Below are positions 11,012 to 23,629 of a DNA stretch of 64,000 nucleotides, in pieces. How positions within the stretch are numbered: position 1 is the stretch's first letter; each line of letters starts with the position of its first letter. Origin of the DNA: Halichondria panicea (lineage: Eukaryota > Porifera > Demospongiae > Suberitida > Halichondriidae). The stretch is taken from contig NC_087392.1 of assembly GCF_963675165.1 (NCBI RefSeq), positions 1,503,001 to 1,567,000 on the forward strand, given 5' to 3'. The notes beneath the pieces are model-generated. The model made no database searches. It saw only the letters and a list, made by a program, of their open reading frames with translations, and had not been told where the DNA came from. A program made the translations under genes and the position numbers.

Positions 11012-12639
11012 CATTCTGATTTTAGGGTACATGCATGCACAGCCAAGATCATTACACACTACTACGCCTAATTAGATCGACCTTTATAATTATGGCCACT
11101 TCACTAAATGCTGTGACACAGGCGTAGCGTAGGGGTGGTGTTGCTCATAGCTTGCAATACTTGATTTCAACTATCAAATCGTAAACATATCATTACCCTA
11201 CCAACAAACAAAGCTGTGTCTCTACCCCCTCGTCTCTCTAACCCTGATGATCGTAAATAGAGCATTCAAGAATGTATAGGAAAGGCTCCTCAAGACACAT
11301 CCGCTTATCTAAAGAAACAGGTGCCGTAGCTTCCCTGGTTCAAAAAGTTGATGACACGATTACTGCTCAATCTATTCGTGTGTAAGACTAGGGAAGTACA
11401 ATGAAAAAAGACATGGACCGATATTATAGTCAAGCTCTTCACGTACGTGTCAATCTTAGCTGGGCGAAGGAACTTGAGAGCATCTCCTAGTTTCTCTATC
11501 AAACCCGACATGACCAAATTAAGCAGAACGAGTAATTGAAACAATACTTCTGAAAAGTATGGAAGCTAATTCAGTCTGCATGGGATGGAAAGACAAATAA
11601 AAGGTATTTATGTGTTAAGGATATGAAGTATGGATTCTGTCATAAATTCGGTTTACAAACCCAACACCTCCCAAGAGATCCCTTCAGATCAAGTTAATGA
11701 TCAGGCTGAGCCCAACCCTGCATGTGCTTAACAACGAAGCATCTATCCTATGACACGGACAACCACACAACAACCTATTTTATTAGGAGTGGCCCAAACG
11801 GAACCCCTTCTCCAAAGTAAGCAACTTTCTCTCAATATTAATGTACAATGTCAGAAAGTCTATTACACATGATTTGAAAGCAGAATGTATGGTCAGAAGA
11901 CCATGCAGATATAAATTTAATAATTCCCAACAAAGTAAGTTGTTTCAGTCTTCTCATATCTTTGGCACATGAGTCTACTCACCTGGCTCTGTGTTTACCT
12001 CTATGGGCCCTGTGCAGCATGAGTCCCGTTGCCCTCAAACATCACATCCGTTTTGACTTCTCCAGTTGGCGAAAAGAACGTATGTTGGTATCATATACTA
12101 GCATTATGTAATTGTGTACGATATTTATTCGAAAGGCCCCCTTCTAATGATTTTATTTTCAATTTGCTTAGACTGTCCTTTCACCAAGGCGCAGATGGAT
12201 GAGATCATCGAGGAAAAGCTATGGCAAGTTAAGTTTTGTTATTGCACACTTAAGTGAGAAGTAGCCGAGAGTTAATCCAAGTGCACCGGCCAGCATTAAA
12301 ACACGTGATTATGGCTAGGTGTGTTCTAGGATTTAGTCATAGATAGTAGACAACTACTATCTATGATTTAGTGCTGTCACTGAATCTCTAGCCTCGTGTA
12401 TATGCAGCCAGCTGCCATTTGTACAGCTTGACCTGGTTAAACCAGTTTTATACCTGGCTACATTTCATTCTGTCTCTTATTGCTATTTTTCATGAAAAAA
12501 GTAGTGATCGATCACACATCTCCTGCCAATCAGCTGTGCTTTAATTCATTAAAATAAGTATCAGTAACTGTATCATAACCACAACCAAAAGAAGTAAAAT
12601 ATACAGAAATCATGCAGCAGTTATTGTCAGTTAAATGTT
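11012..12639. repeat. Spacer of unit C, with a unique segment
   Basis: The left part matches the spacers of units A and B and includes a cut-off remnant of the LINE endonuclease near 11880-11910. From about 11926 to 12235 the sequence has no counterpart in other units; it contains the orphan exon pair listed separately. The rest matches the DNA that precedes the 3' end of other copies. Confidence 0.65.
12018..12227 (+). pseudogene. Orphan pair of coding-like exons, origin unknown
   Basis: Two plus-strand segments look like exons. 12018-12079 follows a pyrimidine-rich tract ending CCCTGTGCAG and is followed by GTATGT. 12172-12227 follows TTTGCTTAG and is followed by GTTAAG. Joined, they keep one frame: MSPVALKHHIRFDFSSWRKE, then HCPFTKAQMDEIIEEKLWQ (39 residues). 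I do not recognise the family. The segment is absent from the other tandem units, so it was inserted or captured in unit C only. Without neighbouring exons it is likely a gene fragment, but chance cannot be ruled out. Confidence 0.4.
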
Positions 12640-12976
12640 CTGGTTCTAGCGACCCACAGCCTCAGGAGGGACCACGATCCCGCCTCTGGATCCGCCAGGA
12701 ATGCCGTCAGGATCGGGGGTGGCCTCAGGTTCGACAACAATCGGAGGTGTTGTTGGCTCCATGGTAGCTGTGATGCCTGGACAAAATCGTTCCAACTGTC
12801 TATCGGTAAAGGGTGGATGATCTCAGAGATGGCATGGATCACACCGTTACGAGCAGGGATGTCAGTATCGTCAAGAGGGATATTATCATTGGTGTTTGGC
12901 TAAATTAACTTTAAGAGACCAGTAGGTGAATGTTGGGACATAATTACGCTCAGAAAGAGTGGCTGTGAACTCAGCA
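12640..12976 (-). pseudogene. Truncated EMI-FAS1 copy D (3' scrap of last exon)
   Basis: About 335 bp match the 3' half of the last exon of the other copies: the C-terminal tail, the conserved strand encoding NGVIHAI and the stretch back to the AEFT motif. Then the match breaks off and spacer sequence follows at once. Small indels disrupt the frame. It has no upstream exons and no promoter. It most resembles copy H in its glycine-rich tail codons. It looks like the product of an unequal exchange that joined the inside of one gene to the spacer of another unit. Confidence 0.8.
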
Positions 12977-13990
12977 GAAAATTTCCATCGCTGATAGTCA
13001 GATAGATAACTCTCATACTCAAGCACAGAAGACCTTCTACAATCACAGCCTGCATGTGGCCTGAATGTTTACAAGAATTGTTCCAATCCCTAAAGCTGGC
13101 GATAACTGGTAACTCAGTACAGGCCTGTTCATGCACCACTGCCTATACTGAGCAACCTTCTTGAAAGCACATCACTGATTTGCTACTACAACATCTTCAT
13201 GTCCGTCACCTCTTTCGAAACTCCAATGGGGCTTCACAACACAGAATTCCACGACCAGTGCTGGTTTGATTTCTTTCACACACTATATACTGGAGGCTGG
13301 TCATGAGGTATGTTCTGTCTTTTTCGACTTAAGCAATAATGCTGGAGGTTACGTAATTCACGAGCCTAGCGAGTGCATTACTCAACCTTATTGCATCATC
13401 CGAGTGCACCAGCATTAAAACACGTTGGCTAGCTAAGTGTGTTATAAAGGTTTTATGCTAATATCCCAAAGCTAAAAAGCCTGATTTGATTACTACCTAG
13501 CTTCAAGCTGCACTTTTGAGATGGCTGGATGACTTAAATGATGATTGTGCAATAAAAACTTATTGCACACTTAACTGCACTGTTAGTGACTGGATTTACA
13601 TGATCTCCAGCCAATCAGCTTGTCTAAAATGACTGCACTTTAACCACACTTTGTAGTTTGTGCTTTAAGTTGTTAATGTACACTTAAGTGAGATGTAGCC
13701 GAGAGTTCATCCGAGTGCACTGGCCAGCATTAAAACACGTGATTTTGGCTAGGTGTGTTCTAAAGGATTTAGTGCTGTCACGTGATCTCTAGCCTCGTGT
13801 ATATGCAGCCAGCTGCCATTTGTACAGCTTGACCTGTTAAACCAGTTTTATAGTTGGCTACATTTCATTCTTGTTTGTATTGCTATACACATCTCCAGAC
13901 AATCAGCTGTGCTTTAAATCATTTAATTTGTTTATAGTAATTGTATCACAACCACAACCAATTGAAGTAAAATATACAGAAATCATGCAG
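12977..13990. repeat. Spacer before copy E
   Basis: Spacer of the E-H type. It starts abruptly after truncated copy D, includes a LINE reverse transcriptase remnant at 13056-13290 and the AT-rich block that precedes every 3' gene end. No gene is visible. Confidence 0.7.
13056..13290 (+). mobile_element. LINE reverse transcriptase remnant, unit D/E
   Basis: Decayed copy of the 2930-3215 fragment: the nucleotide match is clear (AAGAATTGTTCCAATCCCTA), but the frame is broken soon after the PIPKAGD motif. Confidence 0.55.
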
Positions 13991-14009
13991 CAGTTCAATG
14001 TTCTGGTTC

Positions 14010-15723
14010 TTAGACACCCACAGACTCAGGAGGGACCACGACTCCACCAGGAGGAATACCGTCAGGATCGGGGGTGACCTCAGGTTCGACAATAATCGGA
14101 GGTGTTGTTGGCTCCATTGTAGCTGTGATGCCTGGACAAAATTGCTCCAACTGTCTATCAGTAAAGGGCTGAATAATGTTGGGGATGGCATGGATCACAC
14201 CGTTACGAGCAGGGATGTCAGTATCGTCAATAAGGATATTATCGTTGGTGATGCTCACTCCTTCATCCGTTGAGGTAACTTTAAGAGACCAGTAGGTGAA
14301 TGTTGGGACATACTTACGCTCAGAAAGAGTGGTTGTGAACTCAGCAGGATAGGAGATATGAATGAGAACAAAAGTAGAAAGATATCTTTCATTGCCATCC
14401 TCAAGTAGACAATCAACAAAATCTGGATCAAAGGCATCGTTTGTAGGGGCAAAAACAGTTCGAGACTTCTGCGGAACATCTAATAGTTCAGCAATATCAG
14501 CTTCTTCTGCCAGTTGCTGGAAAGTGCTGAAACGAGAAGACTGCTGAGTTAAAACATCATTGATGGTGGCTGAGGAGAAGGGCAGAACATCATCGACAAT
14601 GTGCACTACACCATTGCGAGCTTGGCAGGCATTTGGTTGAGAAATCCGCACTCCATTCACATAGAATACCTAATTTAAAACAGAAAAGCAATATAGTTAA
14701 CAGTACACAACCTCTACTAGAAACACAATACCTTGACAGTCCTATTTCCAGTTTTTCCAATATGGAGAGACACGTTGGAGGCTAGTGTTTGTATCAGCTG
14801 ACCATTAAACAATCTATTCTCTGGAACACTTCCTTCTCCAATATGTGCAGAAATTGTTGTCTCTCTGGAAATTTCACTGAACAGCAGAGCTCGTGTAATA
14901 TCGTCCAGACCTGCGAATGCTTCATTGGAAAGACCAAACACTGTAATTGGGTCAGTTCCTGACTCAAATCTCTCAACAATGTCTGGCAGTAGATCAGTTT
15001 CTGTCAGGAATTCATTTAGAGCCAGCTCGTTCAAACAATCCATAACGTTTTCCCTCAGCACTAAGAAGGACAAAAATTAATTATGAGCATAGAGAGATGG
15101 TAGTTTTCAAGTCACTTACTGACAGGGCATCCCTCAGTTCTCAGGGAATTGCGATTCTTATATCTCCTAAAGAAACCAAAACTTTCTCCAGCTGCCCCAG
15201 CCTCTGGCTCCATGGGTTCACCTTGAGCAAATCCGTCACAGCAATCAGTAGAATTCTTGGTGAAGTTGACCATCGTACCATTGCATTGATTAGTGGCATA
15301 ACAGTCAGTACTGTATAGGATTTATAAATTTTGCAAAATAAGTAGTGTCATAAAACCTACAAACAACGACGACCTCCAAATCTGCTTCTGTAGCAAAACT
15401 CTTGATACGTGTAGCTTCGTGTTTGCTGCATGTACATCTTGGACACTCGACACACATTCGGTCTGCAGAGTTAAAGAATGGATACATGTACCATTTACAG
15501 CAAATTTGTTCACTAACCCTTCGATTCCATCTGTTTCACCTAGCTCAGTCTCAGTTCGCCCAAGAAGAGTTGCCTCTCCACATCTTCTAGGTTGTCCTCT
15601 GGGGGTGCAGCTGTCCCCAAGCTGTGCTCCCTCGGGAAGACCGGTTGGTCTATAATATCCATGTGCATTAGCGACACCAGCAAACAGTGCAATGCAAAGC
15701 ACCACAAATCGTAGAGTTGCCAT
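14010..15723 (-). CDS. EMI-FAS1 secreted matrix protein, copy E
   Basis: A complete five-exon gene: 15518-15723, 15361-15462, 15120-15310, 14732-15060 and 14010-14669. The sum is 1488 nt, 495 residues, in frame throughout. It has a signal peptide, an EMI-like module and two FAS1 domains. Exon 2 is 12 nt longer than in copies A-C and encodes EFCYRSRFGGRRC, adding two cysteines as in canonical EMI domains. The C-terminal tail is proline- and glycine-rich and ends PPGGVVVPPESVGV, longer than in A-C. Exon 2 uses a GTAGG donor. No anchor is visible. It is followed upstream by the first VSP relic. Confidence 0.88.
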
Positions 15724-15781
15724 TGTTGAGTATTTTGACTTCGACTACTTTGCAGAATGATTGCATTGGCTCTGCCAGCTA

Positions 15782-15789
15782 CTTTTATA
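15782..15789 (-). promoter_or_regulatory. TATA box of copy E
   Basis: TATAAAAG on the minus strand 59 bp upstream of the copy E start codon. Confidence 0.68.
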
Positions 15790-16202
15790 CACTAGCAATG
15801 ATTAAATCATGTGCACATGCACATTGCATGCACTGTTTTGGCAGAACACCTTATTAAGAAATGGACACTTGCTAATGGAGTTTGTCATGGTTGCATTATA
15901 ATACAGCATGAATATGTCAATAGTGGCAGCAAAGCAGGAACTTGTGGTAAATGACTTCAAGGGCCTCTGATCATATAAGTTTTCTGATCATACGATATTT
16001 TGCCATGAACAAATAAGGACACCTTCTAGCCTAATAGCTCTAAGATCATAATGAGGTCAAGTAAACACCCACTCACTACTGTCTGGAGGCATTGACCACT
16101 ATTCTGATTTTAGGGTACATGCACAGCCAAGATCATTATGTATTAGTTATTGCCCAGCACGAGCGAGAGCATTATGTTGCTCCAGGCGCCTGCAATAACT
16201 AA

Positions 16203-16540
16203 CTTGTTGCCCAATGACGTCAAACTCTTCTGATTGGTCAAGTTTTTTCCCTATAAATTGTAATAAAAGACATGTGTTTTTAGTATATTCCATAGTAAAT
16301 TCTTAGGTTTTGTTCCCACAACTAATGGAAAAGGTAGTAGCCTATAATAAAAGGGGATCAAATGAGTATTGGGTGGGAGGGTGGATCATAAGTCCCAAAA
16401 GTAGACTTCTTTCTCAAAATCTACTGTATTTACACAAAGTGCAAGTGCCAGTGCAGTATGTGGTTGCTATGGTAGTGATGCAACATGCCATATACAGAGC
16501 ACTGAATTGCTTTGATCTGCCCACTCACTGGGCAACAAAC
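16203..16540. mobile_element. Possible MITE in the spacer after copy E
   Basis: Only this unit holds this 340-bp segment. It is bounded by an imperfect inverted repeat: TTGTTGCCCAATGA on the left, TCACTGGGCAACAAA on the right. There is no coding capacity. No target duplication is clear, so the element call is tentative. Confidence 0.4.
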
Positions 16541-16800
16541 ACTACTACAAGAAAAACCGTCTAATTAGATTGACCTTGTTATATATACAGCCGTTTTACT
16601 AAATGCTGTGAGACAGGAATAGCATATAGGGGTGGTGTTGCTCATAGTTAACAACATTTTCGGTTTCAACTGTAAACATCATTAATAAAACAGGGTGTAA
16701 CCATGCGACAAGCTAAGTTCCAATTTGGGAAATAACGTGATAAAAATGTTGCAAATCATAATAAAGCCATGAGAACGATTCACCCACACCCTACAAACAC

Positions 16801-19800
16801 TTAGTCTACTAATAAGGCACTCCCAGTCAGTCTATTTTCGATCACAGAGTAGGTACCACTAAAGTCTGACGCCCGACCGGGTAGTAACTGTGCAGTTTGG
16901 ACTTATGGAGATTGTCCAATTCTCTTGCTCCAAAGAACCTGTGAGAATAGTAAATTTGTAGAACATTTTGAAGGGAAAAACCTTTGTGAATGTGCCAAAT
17001 CAGTAGAAAATTTGACCCTAACTATTTCGTTCTGGCAAGGATCGTGTGTCGTTACCAGTACTAGTTTTGCGATTTAATGTTTGCGAAGTGATAAACGCTT
17101 GCAAAATTTTGATATACATGTATATGGTTTGACGCTCGCAAAACATTATAGTAATACGGCTGTAGTGTGCACAACGTCCATGGTAAGGATCATTACAATA
17201 CCTGTTATTTTCAATGAATGTGGTATGAAACCAAAAGTAGAAATGACACTTATCATTGTCAGTGGGAATGGAACGCTATATGGAGGGACATAATCATGAC
17301 AATCTCTTTGAGGATAGATCAATAGCTACTTACGTTAGTGGTGCAAAACTTGAACCGTAACCACTTCAATACTGCTTGTATTTTGGTCGAAATTAATCCG
17401 TGTCTGCAATGAATGAAATCATGGTAATCCTATGGGTAGACTTAAATGTTAGTGTAAATGAAAGCTGCGCATGTTAAAATTGCAATGTAATACTCACTAC
17501 GTTTGCATTGGGAGAGTCTAGAGAGCACTCAAAGACGATATCCTCATCAAGGTACACTTCAGTCTGAACCATCTCCTCTGCCAAGCCCTAGGAATGCATG
17601 CACATCAAAGGGAATACTTACAAAATAGCATAATTGTAATGAGAACACCATGACAACATGACAACAATGAGATAAATGTGCATATATGTATATACCTATG
17701 ACTATAGCTATAGGGCATCACATGCTGTTGCTTCTTACACCCACATGTTCACCACAAACCCATAAACACTAATTGCGAAAGAGGTATAACTTCAAACAGC
17801 TAGTTTGTGGGTGTTTATTGCGAAAGAGGCAAGTTTAATCAATGGGTGGCCACACAATAATTATTGTATCAACATCAATTACTATTGTGTACGGCTATTG
17901 ACCTGACATCATTGCTCACCTGATATCCCATGCAGTGTCAAGTTAGTCATTCTCAATGCTACTGGCGGTGGTAAGTTTCTGTTCATGACAGCTATCAGTT
18001 ACTGGTAATAACGGACGTAGCGACTCTGACTGGGTGTGTCCACACCTTGTGTCTTCTTCCCTCGGGACGTGAAATAATCCAGGCTATCCCTCGCCTCTTC
18101 AAAGAGACCAGACCTCACCAACCAGGCAGAGATCATGGTTCCGGTGCGACCTGTCAGATGAGAAGAAAAATGAAATGCTACACCCCCCTCACACACACTG
18201 AGGCCGTAGGCAATAGGGGATTTGGGGCTAAAGTATCCCAGTTTCTTTAAACAATCCTACCGTATTGGTTATGTATTAAAAGTCAGCGCACCTTGCCAAC
18301 CTCAGAGCCCCCCTACTTGTCCGAACACACACACGAGCCTCACCCTCCACACACATACACACAAATACATACAAGGCTCACCTTTCCCTCCCTTGCAGTG
18401 CACCACAATGACATTCTTCTGGCTAGCTTCTATCCAAGTGAACGCATCTTCACAGAAGTCAACTAAATCCCTATACATAAGAATAAGAAACTGATGACAT
18501 TACAGTCTACAATAGCTATTGTAACTATAATGCCTAGTCCTCATTTGTCATTGTCATTACTTTGTCATTATAATTATTAGTGGCTACATCATCATACTTG
18601 CGATTGACAGGTTGTTGCAGGATTCTACCCAGGATTCGCCATGCAAAAATGGACCACAGTTTGTATAAAAGCAATGCAAGCTAATAGGGTGTTGGGAGGT
18701 GATTTAGGTTGAATCAATCTGCACCCTGGATATAATATCAAGGGTGTATGAAGAGAATAGGGCTGTGAGCAAAACTGCATTCATAGCTATCTGCACAATA
18801 ACGTCATGTATTTTACACAAAATCAGAAATCTATTTTTAGATATTACTGTAAATCTCACCACCCACTTACTTCGCAAGTAGTTCATTTTTATTGACCTAC
18901 GCTTGGTAAAAGTGCACCGTCAGCTCAATTAGCACTCGCCCGCAGACCCACTTAGCAATTTTGCATATAAGGTCATGCTTTGCAAACTTGCACGAGATGC
19001 GATTCCCGAGGTAAGACGCTCCTTCTGTAATGTGCTCCTGGTAATAATTATAAGGTATATATATTGACCACATGTCATCCTGGGTGATTAACTACTCAGG
19101 CATGTACTGTATTTACAACAGTAGTGCCAATTCTTTGATGTCTGGCCACAATGAGCAATAGTCACTATAATTATAATTACGGGCTTTTTTCGAGAACACT
19201 AAATTGCAGTCTTTGATCGAACCACAACAAATGCATCCACACCCTAACCAATATATGTAAACATAAAATTATCTTGGAATACAACATCAAACATTCATAA
19301 TTTGATACTAATCAGCAGCAGCTGGCACTCACAGCAGAGGTTATAGACTCTGTAATGACCAAAGTGCATCTTGTCCAGGAATTTTCCCACCTCTTGAATG
19401 GAGTTACGATAAAGGGAGCGACTGCCACTGGCTGGGAAAGACATGGCAATCACACGGTTCGTCACCTACATCAGGTCAAGGTTAAAGTCCTCATCTATAT
19501 AATGCCTCTTGTTCTGTGATACCTGGAGGCATGTATAAACAAGTTATACACGTTGAGGCTGCACCTCCCGCCTCGCCGGAGGCGAAATTTTTTGCTTTTT
19601 ACAATTTGCTCACACTTTTACTTTTGAACTGTCATATTAATTAGTGAATACTGAATATGAAAAAGTTAATACAAAAAACTCATTCTAATCAACAAAAGGA
19701 TGTATACTGTAGATGTTACATCTACATTCATGCACTCTTGGTAGAAAGAATCACAATGCCTACCCAGACTGCACTGAGAGTGAGAGGAGATAAGGCTGCT

Positions 19801-20215
19801 TCCTTGCAACTAGCTGAGATCTGCTCCATGTTGCAGCTCAACAGCATGCCTCCTTCTCACAAGGCAGGCTAGGAAAAGAGGCCTGGGATAATTATGATCG
19901 AGGCTACAAAACATTGCACAAGGAGCTGACTCAGCAACAGCAATAGTTGACCTATGCACTTTATTAGTTCTAGCTCCTGACATTTTACATAATACAGTTC
20001 ACACGTGTACTGACTGTATATATATATGGCAGACCATATTTGCAATGGGTCAATCAACACCAAGTAATGCAAACCTGGTGACCCTGATCGCAATGGTTGC
20101 AGTATCCACTCTAAACTTGGTCGCGTCTACCAGTAGCACATACACAATGGTGAGGACGGTGGACAAAGTGACTATATATGATCAGATCAAACACTTCAAA
20201 CAATTGACAATTAGT
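16801..20215 (-). pseudogene. Voltage-sensing phosphatase relic 1
   Basis: Matches exons 13 to 4 of the intact gene at 42018-46191. Exon 12 (17202-17275), most of exon 10 (about 17498-17588), exon 9 (about 17922-18147), exon 8 with its HCKGGKG loop (about 18381-18468), exon 6 (about 19331-19523) and exon 4 (about 20075-20215) are recognisable. Exon 7 and exon 5 are absent, exon 13 and exon 11 carry internal deletions, and exon 10 has an 8-bp loss that shifts the frame. Exons 1-3 are missing: homology stops in intron 3 and spacer DNA follows. It cannot encode a working enzyme. The stop codon position matches that of the intact gene. Confidence 0.88.
19566..20030. other. Unique insert replacing exon 5 in VSP relic 1
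   Basis: This 465-bp stretch sits where exon 5 should be and is not found in the other three VSP loci. It begins with a short GC-rich palindrome-like stretch (CGCCTCGCCGGAGGCG). A plus-strand frame of 71 codons lies at 19657-19872, but nothing in it is recognisable. Confidence 0.5.
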
Positions 20216-21800
20216 GGTTGCCTGTCCACAGATTATGCATAGAACATTCAAGAATGTAGGAAAGGCTCCTCAAGACACATCCGCTTATGTGAAGACACGC
20301 GCAGGTGCCGTAGCTTCCTGGTTCAAAAAGTTGATGACACGATTACCGCTCAATTATTCGTGACTGTACATGTGTAAGACTAGGGAAATACAATGAAAAA
20401 AGACATAGATCGATACTAGCCAAGCTCTCACGTACGTGTGAAGTATTATTATTACGTGTGAGGTATCTTAGCTGGGGGAAGGAACTTGAGAGCGTCTCCT
20501 GGTTTCTCTATGAAACCTGACATGACCAAATTAACCAGAATGAGCAATTGAAACGATATTTCTGAAAAAGTATGGAAGCTAATTTAGTATGGGATGGAAA
20601 GAAAATACAGTTAATTAAGGACACGAAGTATGGATCTGTCATAATTCGGTTTACAAACCCAACACTGTGCATGCACTCCAGTTGTTTCACGGAATGCTTA
20701 ACAACTTATGTGGATCTGTATGTGAAGGCATGCATTGGTGTCCTGTATAGGCTCTTCAATTCCCACACTTAGGGAACCTAGCTGTCTCTGGATTGGCTAT
20801 CTGACAGCAGGAGTGCTGCATGAAGTGCATGAATATACTCCCTGACAACCATACACTGAAAGCCAGCTTAAACAGCCAAAATTTCCATCGCTGATAGTCA
20901 GATAGATAACCCTCATACTCAAGCACAGAAGACCTTCTACAATCACATGGGGCCTGGATGTTTGCAAGAATTGTTCCAATCCCTAAAGCTGGTGATAACT
21001 GGTAACTCAGTACAGGCCTGTTCATGCACCACTGCCTATACTGAGCAACCTTCTTGAAAGCACATCACTGATTGCTACTACAACATCTTCATGTCTGTCA
21101 CCTCTTTTGGAACTCCAATGGGGCTTTACAACACAGAATTCCACGACCAGTGCTTTAATTTATTTCACACACTATATACTGGAGGGTGGTCATGAGGTAT
21201 GTTCTGTTTTTTCCGCAATAATGCTGGAGGTTACGTAATGCACGAGCCTAGCGAGTGCATTACTGCATCATCCGAGTGCACCAGCATTAAAACACGTTGG
21301 CTAGCTAAGTGTGTTATAAAGGTTTTATGCTGATAATTATAATATCACAAAGCTGAAAACCCGAATGTCATTGGCAATATTGCTGGTAAAAATAAATAAC
21401 ATTATGCAGTCGTACATGATCTCCAGCCAATCAGCTTGTCTAAAATCATTGCACTTAAAATAACTTAAGTGAGATATAGCCAAAAGTTCATCCGACTGCA
21501 CCGGCCAGCATTATAAAACACGTGTGATTTTGGCTAGTGCTGTCACTAAATCTCTAGCCTCGTGTATATGCAGCCAGCTGCCATTTGTACAGCTTGACCT
21601 GTTAAACCAGTTTTATACCTGGCTACACTTTATTCTGAATTTGTTTGTATTGCTATTTTTCATGAAAAAAGTAACTTATTGCTGTGATTATCACACATCT
21701 CCAGCCAATCAGCATAAAGTAAGTAGCTATCAGTAACTGTATCACAACCACAAACAATTGAAGTAAAATATAAGAAATCATGCAGCAGTTATTGTCAGTT
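20216..21800. repeat. Spacer before copy F
   Basis: Unit spacer of the E-H type. It joins directly to VSP exon 4 of relic 1 and runs through a LINE reverse transcriptase remnant at 20949-21187 to the AT-rich block before the 3' end of copy F. No gene is visible. Confidence 0.7.
20949..21187 (+). mobile_element. LINE reverse transcriptase remnant, unit F
   Basis: Same decayed fragment as at 13056, recognisable by the PIPKAGD-coding segment. It shares the deletions of the D-, G- and H-unit copies, so it was spread by unit duplication. Confidence 0.55.
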
Positions 21801-21814
21801 CAATGTTCTGGTTC

Positions 21815-23556
21815 TTAGCGACCCACAGACTCAGGAGGGACCACAACTCCACCAGGAGGAATGCCGTCAGGATCGGGGGTGACCTCAGGTTCGACAACAA
21901 TCGGAGGTGTTGTTGGCTCCATTGTAGCTGTGATGCCTGGACAAATTCGCTCCAATTTTCTATCAGTAAAGGGCTGGATGATCTCGGGGATGGCGTGGAT
22001 CACACCGTTACGAGCAGGGATGTCAGTATCGTCAAGAGGGATATTATTGTTGGTGATACTCACTCCTTCATCGGTTGAGGTAACTATAAGAGACTGGCGG
22101 TAGGCACATGTTCGGACATAACTACGTTCAGAAAGAGTGGTTGTGAACTCAGCTGGATAGGAGATATGAGTGAGAACAAAAGTAAAAAGATATTTTTCAT
22201 TGCCATCCTCAAGTAGACAATCAACAAAATCTGGATTAAAGGCATCGTTTGTAGGGGCAAAAACAGTTCGAGATTTCTGCGAAACATCTAATAGTTCAGC
22301 AATATCAGCTTCTTCTGCCAGTTGCTGGAAAGTGCTGAAACGAGAAGACTGTTCGGTTAAAATGTCGTTGATGGTGGCTGAGGAGAAGGGCAGGACATCA
22401 TCGACAATGTGCACTACACCATTGCGAGCTTGGCAGGCATTTGGTTGAGAAATCTGCACTCCATTCACGTAGAATACCTAGTTGAACAGGAAAGTAATAT
22501 AGTTAACAGTACACAACCTCTACTAGAAAACACAATACCTTAACGGTCCTATTTCCAGTTTTTCCAATATGGAGAGACACATTGGAGGCTAGTGTTTGTA
22601 TCCGCTGGCCATTGAACAATCTATTCTTTGGAACGCTTCCTTCTCCGATATGTGCAGAAGTTGTTGTCTCTCTGGCAATATTACTGAACAGCAGAGCTCG
22701 TGTAATATCGTCCAGACCTGCAAATGCTTCATTGGAAAGAGCAAACACTGTAATTGGGTCAGTTTCTGACTCAAATCTCTCAATAATGTCTGGCAGTTCA
22801 TTAGTTTCTGTCAGGAATTCATTTAGAGCCAGCTCCTCCAAACAATCCATAATGTTTTCCCTAAGCACTAAGCAGGGCAAAAATATTATGTCATATAGAA
22901 ATGGTAGTTTTCAAGTCACTTACTGACAGGGCATCCCTCAGTTCTCAGGGAATTGCGATTCTTATATCTCCTAAAGAAACCAAAACTCTCTCCAGCTGCC
23001 CCAGCCTCTGACTCCATGGATTCACCTTGAGCAAATCCATCACAACAATCAATAGAGTTCTTGGTGAAGTTGACCATCGTACCATTGCATTGATTAGTGG
23101 CATAACAGCCAGTACTGTAGAGGGAAATAATTATCAATTTTGCAAAATAAGTAGTGTCATAAAACCTACAAACAATGACGACGACCTCCAAATCTGTAGC
23201 AAAACTCTTGATATGTGTAGCCCCGTGTTTGCTGCATGTACATCTTGGACACTCGACACACGTTTGGTCTGCAGAGTTAAAGAATGGACACATGTATATA
23301 TACCATATGCATGCATGCATGTGCAGCTAAATTTGTTCACTAACCCTTCGATTCCATCTGTTTCGTTCAGCTCAGTCTCAGTTTGCCCAAGAAAAGTTGC
23401 CTCTCCACATCTTCTAGGTTGTCCTCTGGGGGTGCAGCTGTCCCCAAGCTGTGCTCCGTCGGGAAGACCAGTTGGTGGTTTATATCTATATCCATGTGCA
23501 TTAGCGACACCAGCAAACAGTGCAATGCAAAGCATTACAAATCGTAGAGTTGCCAT
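21815..23556 (-). CDS. EMI-FAS1 secreted matrix protein, copy F
   Basis: A complete five-exon gene: 23345-23556, 23170-23268, 22924-23114, 22539-22867 and 21815-22477. The sum is 1494 nt, 497 residues, in frame. Signal peptide MATLRFVMLC..., then an EMI-like module with exon 2 encoding EFCYRFGGRRHC (both extra cysteines), then FAS1 domains 1 and 2. The tail ends PPGGVVVPPESVGR. An upstream in-frame ATG ten codons earlier exists, but the signal peptide starts at 23556, so I use that one. Confidence 0.88.
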
Positions 23557-23616
23557 TGTTGAGTAGTTTGACTTGACTACTTGCATGCAGAATGATTGGA
23601 TTAGCTCTTCCAGCTA

Positions 23617-23624
23617 CTTTTATA
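23617..23624 (-). promoter_or_regulatory. TATA box of copy F
   Basis: TATAAAAG on the minus strand 61 bp upstream of the copy F start codon. Confidence 0.68.
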
Positions 23625-23629
23625 CACTA

